Below are positions 54,919 through 63,868 of a stretch of DNA of 64,000 nt, piece by piece. The stretch comes from Myroides guanonis. GTDB lineage: Bacteria > Bacteroidota > Bacteroidia > Flavobacteriales > Flavobacteriaceae. The DNA lies in contig NZ_FORU01000011.1 in NCBI RefSeq assembly GCF_900114085.1, positions 1 to 64,000 of the forward strand, given 5' to 3'. Position 1 is the stretch's first letter. Every line of letters begins with the position of its first letter. Below the pieces are notes generated by a model. It saw only the letters and a list, made by a program, of their open reading frames with translations. It made no database searches and was not told the origin of the DNA. Position numbers and translations under genes: made by a program.

Positions 54919-55938
54919 TTACTTTCTCTTATTAATTTTCTGCGTGTTCAACAGTTTTACATTTTTTCCATCTGCTTGCAATGTTTGTACTAATAATTCT
55001 GTATCGGTTATTGAAAAAACCATAAATCCGGGTACTGCTGCTGCAAACAATGTTCCTTCTCTGCTTCCTGAATTGCGAATCTCACTCCCCGCTCCTGTTA
55101 AAAATTGAGTTGTTTTTGCTCCTTTGGGTTGAATGATTTGCAAGTCGTGTTCGTGTCCGCAGATGTATGCATCCACTCCATTGGCATCGAAAAGCGCTCT
55201 GAATTTGTCTTCTATCAACTTGGTATTTGGATCGTTCTTTCTCTTCCCTCCGCTATACAATGGATGATGTCCTACGACTATTCTCCATTTTATTGTTGGG
55301 TCTTTTATCTCCAATTGTTCTTCTATCCAACGGTATTGCTTGTCTCTATCTTGTTGGGCTAATTCTGGATATTTTTCTGGTTCTGCTACATAATCATCTA
55401 TAAAGACATTGGTATCTATAAATAAAAACTGTGCTTTCCCTCCTTCTTCCAACTCCCACACTTTGCTGTAATATGGGCTTGGCATATGCCAACGTCTGCT
55501 CTTTTTACTGTAATCTAATTGCGCTTGCACACTTCCTCTGTAGTCGTGATTTCCCAATATCACATACCAATCTTCAAATAGTGTAGGATGGGTATAGATT
55601 GATTCATAAGAGGCTTGCCAGTGATAATCTTCTGTGCTTTGAACTCCGTTTGGATAGAAGTTATCTCCTACTGAAACAATGAAATCTACTCCAAATAATT
55701 CTCCTACTTCTCCCATCGCATGGGCTACTTCTTTTTGGAAATAACCTCCTGCTCTTCCAAAATCTCCCATTGCTATAAAGGATAATGCGTCTTTTGGAAT
55801 TTTTAAGTTAGCTACTTCTATAGTAGGGGTTTTGGGTGCTTTATACAGATTTTCTTGAGCTGGAGAATAGGCAAAGCACAATGCCATTCCCAACGTATAT
55901 AACAGTTTTCTCATTTTTATTCTTATTGTCTTATTCAT
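54919..55938 (-). CDS. Purple acid phosphatase-like metallophosphoesterase
   Basis: 339 residues with a signal peptide (ending SPAQ). Calcineurin-like motifs in order: GDFGRAGGY (about 58-66), VGDNFYPNG, GNHDYRGS, VVGHHPLYSGG and CGHEHDLQ. This layout matches tartrate-resistant/purple acid phosphatases that remove phosphate from monoesters outside the cell. A second ATG at 55914 gives a shorter signal peptide, but the start at 55938 lies two bases after the TonB receptor stop, the same spacing as at the phytase junction, so I keep it. It probably works on lower inositol phosphates. Confidence 0.88.
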   Translation of the reverse strand: MNKTIRIKMRKLLYTLGMALCFAYSPAQENLYKAPKTPTIEVANLKIPKDALSFIAMGDFGRAGGYFQKEVAHAMGEVGELFGVDFIVSVGDNFYPNGVQSTEDYHWQASYESIYTHPTLFEDWYVILGNHDYRGSVQAQLDYSKKSRRWHMPSPYYSKVWELEEGGKAQFLFIDTNVFIDDYVAEPEKYPELAQQDRDKQYRWIEEQLEIKDPTIKWRIVVGHHPLYSGGKRKNDPNTKLIEDKFRALFDANGVDAYICGHEHDLQIIQPKGAKTTQFLTGAGSEIRNSGSREGTLFAAAVPGFMVFSITDTELLVQTLQADGKNVKLLNTQKINKRK

Positions 55939-55940
55939 CC

Positions 55941-58772
55941 TTAAAAATCGAACTTCACTCCTAAATTAAAACGAGGTTGGTAATATTCCATTTGCATTGT
56001 TTGTTGCTTGACTCCTTGATAATAACGCAATGCTTGATTGGTTAGATTATTTGCTTCTGCAAAAATGCGCCATTGTGGTGTTATTTTATAGGATGCGTTT
56101 GCGTCTAAGAATAACTGTTTGTCGTAATAGCTGTCTTCAAATTCATTTCCTCCTAATACATCTACATAATCCGATGTATAGTTCAGAGATATTCTCGCTG
56201 AAAAGCGGCTATTTTCCCAAGATAATGAGCTATTAAACATATGCGGAGCTGTTCCGGGTAATTTTACATTATTTCTCATGTCTCCATCTTCATTGGCAAT
56301 TCCCTTAGCTTTTGAATGGGTATATGTATAGTTCACATAAACTCCCAATCCTTTCCAAAAAGCTCCAGGTATGAAATCTAATTGTCTTTGCAATGCTACT
56401 TCAAATCCATAAAGATTCACATTATCTCCATTTCTTTGTTGTACAAAACTCCATTCTTCTCCAGCAGGAATTGGGTTTACTTGGTCTGGGAAATCGGTTG
56501 CAAACATGTCTTGGCTATACTTCTTATTGCTATACGTATAAATGAAATCCTTTAAGTTTTTGTAGAAAAATCCTCCTGACAAAATACCTACTGATTTAAA
56601 GTATTGTTCTGCCATTAAATCGAAGTTATAGGCATAGGTGGCTTTTAGGTTTGGATTACCAACTGCTATATGTGTGTCTTCTGAAAGAACACTTACATAA
56701 GGTGCTAATGCATAATAATCAGGTCTTGCTAAAGCTGTACTGAATGCCGTTCTCACTACTAAATTGGAATCATTTGCATATCGAAATGAAAGACTTGGCA
56801 ATACATTCGTGTAATCATTTTTATTGTTTACCTCTCCGATTAAGTCTTCTTCATCCATTACATAATTTCCTTTGTAATCAATTTTAGTGTGCTCTACACG
56901 TGCTCCTACAATCATTGACAAACGTTCATTGAAATCTTGGTCCCAACGAATATAACCTGCATATACTTGTTCTTTTGCTTTAAAGTTCTGTGCTAAATAT
57001 TCTGATGGGTCTAATTCTTCTTCGAACAATGCTCCATTCTTGAGGTCTAAGTTCCCTAAAAACTCGTTGGACACAAAGGTTCCTGGTACGTAGTTACTTC
57101 CTGCTTGGAAATTCTTTCCATCGAAATATACTGGGTTTACTTCATTTAATTTTCCAAAGTCTTCTATTGGGCTGTATTTGTAAAAAATATTGTCGCGTTG
57201 CTTATCTTTCAAACGCATTCTCAATCCGAAACGCAAACGTCCTTTTTCATCTTCTATCACCGAGAATGGAGTTCTAAAATTGATTTTCGCTCCGTATTCT
57301 GATTCATCTGTATAATTGTGATTCTCAGTAATGCTTCTCAATGAAAAATCAGAGTCTTGCGCCAACGGTGCTGTCATATATGGTTTTTCTTTGTCCGATA
57401 TATTTTGAGTCATAGTGACTTTCTTTGCATTGTAATCTATATATCGTTCATTTGGTCTGTCTTCTGATGCCGTTGCATAATTAAATGACCAATCCATATC
57501 TAATGAACTTCCCAATAGGTGTTCCCCTCCAATCGCATAATTTTGAATGCGTTGATCTTCTAATCGTGCATTTTTATTTCTGCTGTTATTGATTCCTCCT
57601 TTTGTTTCTCTACGTATTTCTCCGGTATAACCAGAGATATTATTGTCTCCATCCAAAATAGGTTCTAATCCTCTATAGGTAACTCTATAACGATTTTCTC
57701 TATCGTCTCTCCAATTGTAAATCGCATTGGCATAAATACTGTGATTTTGATTGAACTTATAATCAAATGCTGCTGCAAAGCTTCTGCGTACTCGTTGCAC
57801 ATCATATTTTCTAACTTGATACTGACTCATATAAGCATTTCCTGCATCGTCTTTATCCCATACTGCTTCTACATTATCTGATCCAAGGTTATTATTGTTG
57901 TAAGAAGCGCTCAATACCATTCCCAATTTTGATTCGGCAAAACGGTTTCCGTAAACAAAACCTCCTGTGTAATTTCCTTTTTCTCTTATTGGATTGTAAC
58001 CACCTGCAACGGTAGCCGAGATACGTTCTCCGTTTGGAGAGGCTCTTGTTATAAGGTTTACAGATCCTCCAATTGCATCTGCATCCATATCTGGTGTTAG
58101 AGTTTTATTGACTTCTATTGTTGAAATCATATCTGACGGAATTAAATCCATCTGCACATTTCTATTATCCCCTTCTGCTGAAGGAATTCTATCGCCATTT
58201 AAGGTTACAGAGTTTAAATTTGGTGCTAGGCCTCGAATGATGATATTTCTCGCTTCTCCTTGGTCATTTTGCATTGTTATTCCCGGTACTCGTTTTAAAG
58301 CATCTCCTACATTAGCATCTGGGAAACGCCCTACTTGGTCGGAAGAAATGATATTAGAGATGTTGGTTTTGTTTTTTTGTTGATTCAGTGCTTTTGCTTG
58401 CCCTTTTAGTCGCTCTCCTACTATGAGTATTGCTTCTAAGTCTTCTGAATCACTCGACAAATGGAAAGGAATTTCTAAAAATGCTCCCGAGGCTAATGTT
58501 ATCTCTTTCTCTTGAGTAGCATATCCCATATAACTTACACTTATTTTGTAGGTACCTTCGGGAACATTTAGAAATTCATAATCTCCATTTTGTCCACTTA
58601 TTGTGTATTTGCTTCCTCCATCCAATAGAACTGCTGCTCCTGGCAAAGAGGTGTTTTCTTCTTTATCAATGATTTTTCCTGATATGACTCCGGTTTTAGT
58701 ATTGTGTTTTTGTGCTAATGCATTGGTGGAAAGAACCAACGACAACAGTATTAATAGTAAGTTTTGTTTCAT
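55941..58772 (-). CDS. TonB-dependent receptor of the phytase operon
   Basis: About 943 residues from the ATG at 58772; the frame extends to a GTG at 58796 but that adds nothing recognisable. A signal peptide covers 1-20 (ending ALAQ). A regulatory-like domain (GVISGKIIDKEENTSLPGAA) is followed by a plug (LKRVPGITMQNDQGEARNII, TLNGDRIPSAEGDNRNVQMD, MDADAIGGSVNLIT) and a barrel ending YYQPRFNLGVKFDF. It imports an unknown ligand; the two downstream phosphatase genes with two-base gaps make a phosphorylated inositol or related molecule the best guess. It belongs to the TonB receptor type with a long N-terminal plug seen in flavobacteria. Confidence 0.9.
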   Translation of the reverse strand: MKQNLLLILLSLVLSTNALAQKHNTKTGVISGKIIDKEENTSLPGAAVLLDGGSKYTISGQNGDYEFLNVPEGTYKISVSYMGYATQEKEITLASGAFLEIPFHLSSDSEDLEAILIVGERLKGQAKALNQQKNKTNISNIISSDQVGRFPDANVGDALKRVPGITMQNDQGEARNIIIRGLAPNLNSVTLNGDRIPSAEGDNRNVQMDLIPSDMISTIEVNKTLTPDMDADAIGGSVNLITRASPNGERISATVAGGYNPIREKGNYTGGFVYGNRFAESKLGMVLSASYNNNNLGSDNVEAVWDKDDAGNAYMSQYQVRKYDVQRVRRSFAAAFDYKFNQNHSIYANAIYNWRDDRENRYRVTYRGLEPILDGDNNISGYTGEIRRETKGGINNSRNKNARLEDQRIQNYAIGGEHLLGSSLDMDWSFNYATASEDRPNERYIDYNAKKVTMTQNISDKEKPYMTAPLAQDSDFSLRSITENHNYTDESEYGAKINFRTPFSVIEDEKGRLRFGLRMRLKDKQRDNIFYKYSPIEDFGKLNEVNPVYFDGKNFQAGSNYVPGTFVSNEFLGNLDLKNGALFEEELDPSEYLAQNFKAKEQVYAGYIRWDQDFNERLSMIVGARVEHTKIDYKGNYVMDEEDLIGEVNNKNDYTNVLPSLSFRYANDSNLVVRTAFSTALARPDYYALAPYVSVLSEDTHIAVGNPNLKATYAYNFDLMAEQYFKSVGILSGGFFYKNLKDFIYTYSNKKYSQDMFATDFPDQVNPIPAGEEWSFVQQRNGDNVNLYGFEVALQRQLDFIPGAFWKGLGVYVNYTYTHSKAKGIANEDGDMRNNVKLPGTAPHMFNSSLSWENSRFSARISLNYTSDYVDVLGGNEFEDSYYDKQLFLDANASYKITPQWRIFAEANNLTNQALRYYQGVKQQTMQMEYYQPRFNLGVKFDF

Positions 58773-59106
58773 AATAGTGTTTCTGATTGTTGGCACAAAC
58801 TTCGGTTTTATAGGTTACCTCAACATCTTCTAAGTTTTACTATATGTTTATCATTTTTTAATTATTAAATCACAACTTTACAAATCTTAACTTTCTCATA
58901 ACTTCTCTATTGAAAAAGTATAACTTGTATTTATCTCACTTACAATAATTTCTTTTATTTTTGAGTGGGTTTGCTTTGTTTTTTTGGTTAAAATATATGC
59001 TTAATAGTCTTCAAATATGCAATGATAGTTTTGCTAATCCTTAATTAAAGTATAATCGGATAGCCTAAGTCAAGAAGGCTTTTCAAACCATCTTTAAATA
59101 AATGTC
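58773..59106. other. Divergent promoter region, no gene
   Basis: AT-rich spacer between the divergent TonB receptor and M3 peptidase genes. Apart from the M3 promoter at its right edge I see no hairpin, repeat or frame of note. Confidence 0.5.
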
Positions 59107-59114
59107 TATATTTG
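59107..59114 (+). promoter_or_regulatory. Promoter -7 element (TATATTTG) of the M3 peptidase gene
   Basis: TATATTTG is an exact TAnnTTTG match 26-33 bases before the ATG at 59140. A TTTC at 59081-59084 is at a fair distance for the upstream box. Confidence 0.55.
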
Positions 59115-59139
59115 AATTTCATTAATTAAATATTTTTCT

Positions 59140-61251
59140 ATGTACATTAAAAAAACCTTAATGGGGGTTGTTGCAGGTGCTTCACTTTTTAGCATTTCTT
59201 GTAATGACACTTCAAAAGATTCTGGTTGGAATGAATCAAATGCTTTTTATCAAGAGAGCACATTACCTTATAAAACAGCTGACTTTTCAAAAATTCAAAA
59301 TAAGGATTTCAAACCCGCATTAGAGGAAGGTATGCGTCAACAAATGGAGGCAGTGAATGCAATTGCGGCAAACACAGAAAAACCTACTTTTGAAAACACT
59401 TTGGTTGCCTTAGAAAAATCGAGTGCTCTTTTAGATCGTGCTAATCGCGCATTTAATGTTTTAACTGGTGCTCACACTAATAAAGAACTTCAAGCTATTA
59501 GCGCTGAACTTGCTCCTAAGTTTGCGGCTCACAGTGATGCTATCTATTTGAATGATGCTTTGTTTCAACGAATCAAAACCATTAATGATAATAGAGCTTC
59601 TTTAGGTTTAGATAATGAAGACAAACGACTAGTTGCTGTGTATTTTGAAAAATTCGTTGCCGCTGGTGCGAATTTAAATGAGTCTGATAAGGCTAAACTG
59701 AAAGAAATCAATCAAGAATTGGCTTCTTTAAGCAATGCTTTTGGTGAAAAGCTTTTAGCTGCTACTAAATCTGGTGGTGTTACTTTCACTGCTGAGGAAT
59801 TAGACGGAGTTGGTTCTGACGAGTTAAACAGTATGAAACAGGGAGATAACCAATACTTAGTTCCTTTAAATAATACTACACAGCAACCTATTTTTCCTGA
59901 AATGAATAATAGAGATGCTAGGGCTAAACTTTACAAAGAATCTTGGATTCGCGCAGAAAAAAAAGATGATAATGATACGCGCAGTACTTTGTTAGCTCTT
60001 GCTCACAAAAGGGCTGAAAAAGCGAAACTTTTAGGTTTTGATAACTATGCTGCTTGGAATCTTCAAAGTAGTATGGCCCAAACTCCTGAAAATGCTGAAA
60101 ATCTTTTGAGACAGTTGAGTGAATTTGCTGTTGCAAATGCTAAAGAAGAGGAAGCTGCTATTCAACAATTAATCGATGAAAGTGAAAATCCTTTTCAATT
60201 AAGTGCTGCTGATTGGGATTATTATGCTGAAAAAATTAGAAGTGAAAAGTATGCTTTAAATCAAAATGAGCTTAAACCTTATTTTGAAATGAACTCTGTT
60301 TTAGAAAATGGTGTTTTCTTTATGGCTACTAAAATGTATGGTATTACATTTAAAGAAAGAAAAGATATTCCTGTTTGGCATGAAGATGTAAAGGTGTATG
60401 AAATCTTTAATGAAGATGGTTCTCCTGTTGGATTGTTTTATGCTGATTTATATCAAAGAGATTCTAAACGCGGAGGTGCATGGATGAGCAATATTGTTGG
60501 ACAATCTAAATTGTTAGACCAATTGCCTGTAATCTACAATGTATCTAATTTCAACAAACCAGCTGCTGGTCAACCTACTTTGTTAACTCAAGATAACGTT
60601 GTTACAATGTTTCACGAATTTGGTCATGCTATTCACGGATTCTTTGCTGAACAAAAATATCCTACTTTATCGGGTACAAATGTTTCGAGAGATTTTGTTG
60701 AATTTCCTTCACAATTCCATGAGCATTTTGCTATGATGCCAGAAGTTTTAAATAACTATGCTAAGCATTATAAAACTGGTGAGGTTATTCCTGGGGCTTT
60801 GATTGAAAAATTAAAACTTTCTCAAAACTTCAACAAAGGTTACGCTTTGACAGAATTAATGGGTGCTTCTACTATAGATATGGCATGGCATACTATTAGT
60901 GCAGAGGCTAAGATTGATGATGTAGATGCTTTTGAATTAGAGGCACTTTCAAGAAATGGATTGAACTTAGCTACGGTTCCTCCTAGATATCGTTCTTCTT
61001 ATTTCAGTCACATCTTTTCTGGTGGATATGCTGCGGGCTACTACTCGTATCAATGGGCAGAAATGTTAGACTGGGATGCTTTTGCTTGGTTAGAAGAGAA
61101 TGGTGGAATGAATAGAGCGAATGGTCAATTTTTAAGAGAGCGTATTCTTTCTAAAGGTAATTCTGTTCCTCTTGATGAATTGTATAGAAATTTCAGGGGT
61201 AAAAACCCTTCTATTGATGCTTTCCTTTTTTATAAAGGTTTTGCGAAATAG
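59140..61251 (+). CDS. dcp: M3-family peptidyl-dipeptidase (Dcp-like), lipoprotein
   Basis: 703 residues. The lipoprotein signal ends at Cys21 (FSISC), giving an envelope-bound enzyme, whereas E. coli Dcp is cytoplasmic. The M3 zinc motif is HEFGHAIHGFF (about 492-502), and YQWAEMLDWDAFAWLEENGG follows near the end. The enzyme cuts dipeptides from peptide C-termini. Length and motifs are typical of Flavobacterial M3 peptidases. It is monocistronic with its own promoter and a strong terminator. Confidence 0.92.
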   Translation: MYIKKTLMGVVAGASLFSISCNDTSKDSGWNESNAFYQESTLPYKTADFSKIQNKDFKPALEEGMRQQMEAVNAIAANTEKPTFENTLVALEKSSALLDRANRAFNVLTGAHTNKELQAISAELAPKFAAHSDAIYLNDALFQRIKTINDNRASLGLDNEDKRLVAVYFEKFVAAGANLNESDKAKLKEINQELASLSNAFGEKLLAATKSGGVTFTAEELDGVGSDELNSMKQGDNQYLVPLNNTTQQPIFPEMNNRDARAKLYKESWIRAEKKDDNDTRSTLLALAHKRAEKAKLLGFDNYAAWNLQSSMAQTPENAENLLRQLSEFAVANAKEEEAAIQQLIDESENPFQLSAADWDYYAEKIRSEKYALNQNELKPYFEMNSVLENGVFFMATKMYGITFKERKDIPVWHEDVKVYEIFNEDGSPVGLFYADLYQRDSKRGGAWMSNIVGQSKLLDQLPVIYNVSNFNKPAAGQPTLLTQDNVVTMFHEFGHAIHGFFAEQKYPTLSGTNVSRDFVEFPSQFHEHFAMMPEVLNNYAKHYKTGEVIPGALIEKLKLSQNFNKGYALTELMGASTIDMAWHTISAEAKIDDVDAFELEALSRNGLNLATVPPRYRSSYFSHIFSGGYAAGYYSYQWAEMLDWDAFAWLEENGGMNRANGQFLRERILSKGNSVPLDELYRNFRGKNPSIDAFLFYKGFAK

Positions 61252-61262
61252 ATTTTTAATAA

Positions 61263-61294
61263 AAAACAGACTCTTCGGAGTCTGTTTTTTTTTT
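61263..61294 (+). terminator. Terminator of the M3 peptidase gene with UUCG loop
   Basis: AAACAGACTC and GAGTCTGTTT form a ten-pair stem closed by a TTCG tetraloop, followed by a long T run. Very strong rho-independent signal. Confidence 0.85.
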
Positions 61295-61302
61295 GCCTTT
61301 TT

Positions 61303-61366
61303 GCTAATGTGTTAATTTGTTAATGCGTTAATTCGCCAATTTGTGGATTTGTGGGTTAGTGAATGA
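61303..61366. repeat. 8-bp tandem repeat array, eight units
   Basis: Units of exactly 8 bp run GCTAATGT, GTTAATTT, GTTAATGC, GTTAATTC, GCCAATTT, GTGGATTT, GTGGGTTA, GTGAATGA. Divergence grows to the right. Similar octamer arrays are common between flavobacterial genes. It lies directly after the M3 terminator. Confidence 0.8.
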
Positions 61367-61389
61367 TTATAAGAAATTAAACTTTGGGA

Positions 61390-61423
61390 GATTTCGTATC
61401 AAGTCCGCAATGACGAAATGGTG
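61390..61423. repeat. Copy of the dispersed GATT-TCAAG-GCAATGAC repeat
   Basis: This stretch aligns base by base with 40222-40250: it starts GATT, has TCAAG, and ends GCAATGAC. A third, weaker copy lies at 62525-62549. Confidence 0.45.
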
Positions 61424-61502
61424 AGGTTTGTTGAATTGTTTTTTCAGTATTTTCGTATCCTATTCTCAAATCAATTATTTCGATTTTATTAAATACTACA
61501 TT

Positions 61503-62045
61503 ATGAAAACATATATAGCTTTATTGAAAGGAATTAATGTTGGTGGAAAAAACATCTTGAAAATGCAAAGTCTTGTAAAGAGTCTTGAGTCATTGGAGTT
61601 TCAAAATATTAGTACTTATATTCAAAGTGGTAATATTGTTTTCCAATCTGATAAAGAATCCATTGAAATAATACAGAGGCTGATTCACGATATCATTAAA
61701 ACCGAATATAATTTAAATATTCCTGTATTGGTGTTTACTTTTTCTGAATGGGATTATATGGTTCATCAAGAGTTTTTTGAAGACAAGGAAGACCGCTTAA
61801 ACGCTTCTTATTTGACTTTTTGGTCTACTAAATCTACTCATGTTGATTTGTCTTTGTTAGATGCTAAAAAGCAGACTGAAGAAGTTTACGTTCTTTCAGC
61901 TAATTGTTTTTATCTCTTTTCTTCTAATGGTTATAGCAAAACCAAACTGAATCAACAATTTCTCGAAAAAATCCTAGATACTCCTACTAGTACTAGGAAT
62001 TTAAAGACTTGTTTAAAAATTTACGAGTTGGCAGCTAGATTGTAA
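61503..62045 (+). CDS. DUF1697 family protein
   Basis: 180 residues from the ATG at 61503. An in-frame ATG 25 codons upstream would add a hydrophobic stretch without family support, so the shorter start is used. The family signature MKTYIALLKGINVGGKNILK begins the protein, followed by FQNISTYIQSGNIVFQSDKE and the C-terminal TSTRNLKTCLKIYELAARL. It is a soluble alpha/beta protein of unknown function. It stands alone between repeat arrays. Confidence 0.88.
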   Translation: MKTYIALLKGINVGGKNILKMQSLVKSLESLEFQNISTYIQSGNIVFQSDKESIEIIQRLIHDIIKTEYNLNIPVLVFTFSEWDYMVHQEFFEDKEDRLNASYLTFWSTKSTHVDLSLLDAKKQTEEVYVLSANCFYLFSSNGYSKTKLNQQFLEKILDTPTSTRNLKTCLKIYELAARL

Positions 62046-62130
62046 CTAGTAGCGGATAGGTCACAGTGATTAGGGATTTCGATTACTTATGTTTGAGCAA
62101 GATACATCTTTTATTTATTGGCTTTACATT

Positions 62131-62200
62131 GTTGCCACGATTTGCCATGAATTGCCATGAATTGCCATGAATTGCCATAGATTGCCGGAATATGCCGGAA
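62131..62200. repeat. 10-bp tandem repeat array, seven units
   Basis: Seven 10-bp units: GTTGCCACGA, TTTGCCATGA, ATTGCCATGA (twice), ATTGCCATAG, ATTGCCGGAA, TATGCCGGAA. The array is non-coding and lies 35 bases before the larger 11-bp array. Confidence 0.85.
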
Positions 62201-62235
62201 CTAGATATAGAAATTGGTAAAAAAAAAACATTTTG

Positions 62236-62367
62236 TATATCCATCCTATATCCATCCTATATCCTTTGTATATCCTTTGTATATCCTTTGTATATCCTTT
62301 GTATATCCATTCTATATCCATTCTATATCCTAGGTTCGTTCTGGGTATATCCATTGTATATCCAGCG
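62236..62367. repeat. 11-bp tandem repeat array, twelve units
   Basis: Twelve head-to-tail 11-bp units beginning TATATCC, with tails ATCC, CTTTG or ATTC-type, run from 62236 to 62367; one unit (62335-62345) is diverged. The period gives open frames on both strands that encode 11-residue-periodic peptides, but these are artefacts of the repeat. It is the longest array here. Confidence 0.9.
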
Positions 62368-62524
62368 TTCGATAAAAAAATGCTTTTTTGAGGGTAAAGT
62401 GCAATTTCTTAAGTCCTAAAAAAATCACTTTTATTTTTCATTTTCTACTCTTAATTTCATAATGTTTGTTTTCAATTGAGGAATTGATTTTTATTGTGAA
62501 GAAATGAAGATAGATTTGTGGAGC

Positions 62525-62549
62525 GGATCTGGTCCGTAATGAGGGAGTG
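62525..62549. repeat. Weak third copy of the dispersed repeat
   Basis: GGATCTGGTCCGTAATGAGG with short flanks keeps the GTCCG-AATGA core of the 61390 copy. Similarity is limited. The rest of 62368-62609 shows no gene. Confidence 0.3.
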
Positions 62550-62609
62550 TTATGTGATTCTGGGAGTTGTTTTAAAAATAGAAAAACTACTTTTTTAATT
62601 GAAATGCAT

Positions 62610-62617
62610 TATTTTTG
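62610..62617 (+). promoter_or_regulatory. Promoter -7 element (TATTTTTG) of rlmH
   Basis: TATTTTTG matches TAnnTTTG and lies 22-29 bases before the ATG at 62639, supporting that start. Confidence 0.5.
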
Positions 62618-62638
62618 CGTTGTTTTAAATTTCTACAA

Positions 62639-63112
62639 ATGAACATCAAACTAATTGCAATAGGTAAAACCGACAATAAACATCTGAATTCACTTATTGA
62701 AGAATATACCAAACGCTTGTCTTTCTATATTAAGTTTGATTTAGAAATTATTCCTGATATTAAAAATGCTAAGAATCTTTCTGAAGCTCAACAAAAAGAA
62801 AAAGAGGGGGCTTTAATTCTCTCTAAAATTGCTCCTACTGATTTACTAATCTTATTAGACGATAAAGGAAAAAGTTTTAGCAGCATGAAGTTCGCTGAGG
62901 AGCTTCAAAAAAGAATGAATGCGGGTGTGAAAACCTTAGTATATGTTATTGGAGGTCCTTATGGTTTTTCGGAGGAGGTTTATAAGGCTTCTCAGGGAAA
63001 AGTATCTTTATCTCAAATGACTTTTTCTCATCAAATGATTCGGTTGTTCTTTATCGAACAGCTTTATCGAGGGTTTACTATTTTGCGAAATGAACCTTAT
63101 CATCACGAATAG
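62639..63112 (+). CDS. rlmH: 23S rRNA (pseudouridine1915-N3) methyltransferase RlmH
   Basis: 157 residues from the ATG at 62639; an in-frame codon 24 bases further upstream lies inside or next to the promoter box and is not used. The SPOUT-fold signature is clear: LLILLDDKGKSFSSMKFAEE (about 72-91), VIGGPYGFSEEVY (about 105-117), SLSQMTFSHQMIRLFFIEQL and the C-terminal GEPYHHE-type ending (RNEPYHHE). It methylates pseudouridine 1915 in helix 69 of 23S rRNA using S-adenosylmethionine. Monocistronic. Confidence 0.95.
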   Translation: MNIKLIAIGKTDNKHLNSLIEEYTKRLSFYIKFDLEIIPDIKNAKNLSEAQQKEKEGALILSKIAPTDLLILLDDKGKSFSSMKFAEELQKRMNAGVKTLVYVIGGPYGFSEEVYKASQGKVSLSQMTFSHQMIRLFFIEQLYRGFTILRNEPYHHE

Positions 63113-63123
63113 TTTAGTTTTAT

Positions 63124-63170
63124 AAACCATAAACCTACAAGGTTTTAAAAACCTTGTAGGTTTATGGTTT
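63124..63170. terminator. 22-bp perfect palindrome between rlmH and the DsbA-like gene
   Basis: Arms 63124-63145 and 63149-63170 are perfect complements around a three-base centre. The inner part (ACCTACAAGG) is the kind of palindrome found repeatedly between flavobacterial genes. It would terminate both convergent genes. Confidence 0.75.
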
Positions 63171-63172
63171 TA

Positions 63173-63868
63173 TTAATTACATCCATCGATTCCACAGCTG
63201 TTTGCTGTATCGTCTGTTTTCAATTGTTCTATTTTCTCATTGTAGGCCTGAGTTAGAGCTTCAACAAATACTTCTACGGGTTGAGCTCCTGAAACTCCAT
63301 ATTTTTGATCTAATACAAAAAAGGGAACTCCTGATATTCCAAGGTTTTTTGCTACTTCTATATCGGCTTGTATAGCTTCTAATTCTCGGTTTGATGCTAA
63401 AAATGTTTCGACCTCTGCTTTTTCAAGTCCTATAGAAGTTGCCAAGCGTGTAAGTACTTCTTTAACTCCTACGTTTTCTGCTGCTGTAAAGTGTGCATAG
63501 AACAAGACTTCTTCCATTTCATTACCCTTTCCTCTTTCTTGTGCAAAATGTGTTAACCTGTGAGCTTGCAACGTATTCACAGGTACTAAATCATCATGAT
63601 TGAAATCAATTCCTATTTCTTTTCCTGTTGCTTCTAAGTGCTTCATCATCCCTTCTACTTGTTCTAATGAATATCCTTTGTCTTCTACTAGATATGCTTT
63701 TTTTGTTTTGTTAAGTCCTTCTACTGGAAGGTTTGGATCAAGCATATAACTTCTCCAAATGACTTCTACTTCATTTTTGAAGGGCAATTGTTCTAGTGCT
63801 AATTCTAAATGTTTTTTACCTACATAGCAAAACGGACATACAATATCCGACCATATTTCTACTTTCAT
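63173..63868 (-). CDS. DsbA-family/FrnE-like thiol oxidoreductase
   Basis: 231 residues with no signal peptide, so cytoplasmic. The thioredoxin-fold active site is CPFC (11-14), near the start as in FrnE; the cis-Pro loop is SGVPFF (about 177-182). The C-terminus has a further Cys pair in NSCGIDGCN that could bind metal or act in redox. FrnE-like proteins act in oxidative stress or disulfide exchange; the substrate here is unknown. It is convergent with rlmH, and no promoter was seen in the last 130 bases of the window. Confidence 0.9.
   Translation of the reverse strand: MKVEIWSDIVCPFCYVGKKHLELALEQLPFKNEVEVIWRSYMLDPNLPVEGLNKTKKAYLVEDKGYSLEQVEGMMKHLEATGKEIGIDFNHDDLVPVNTLQAHRLTHFAQERGKGNEMEEVLFYAHFTAAENVGVKEVLTRLATSIGLEKAEVETFLASNRELEAIQADIEVAKNLGISGVPFFVLDQKYGVSGAQPVEVFVEALTQAYNEKIEQLKTDDTANSCGIDGCN

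Noticed and set aside
62124-62419. Open frames on both strands giving peptides with YPSYILCISF-like or WIYKGYTKDI-like repeats
   Set aside because: They are produced by the 11-bp tandem array read in changing frames; no start context, promoter or family support.
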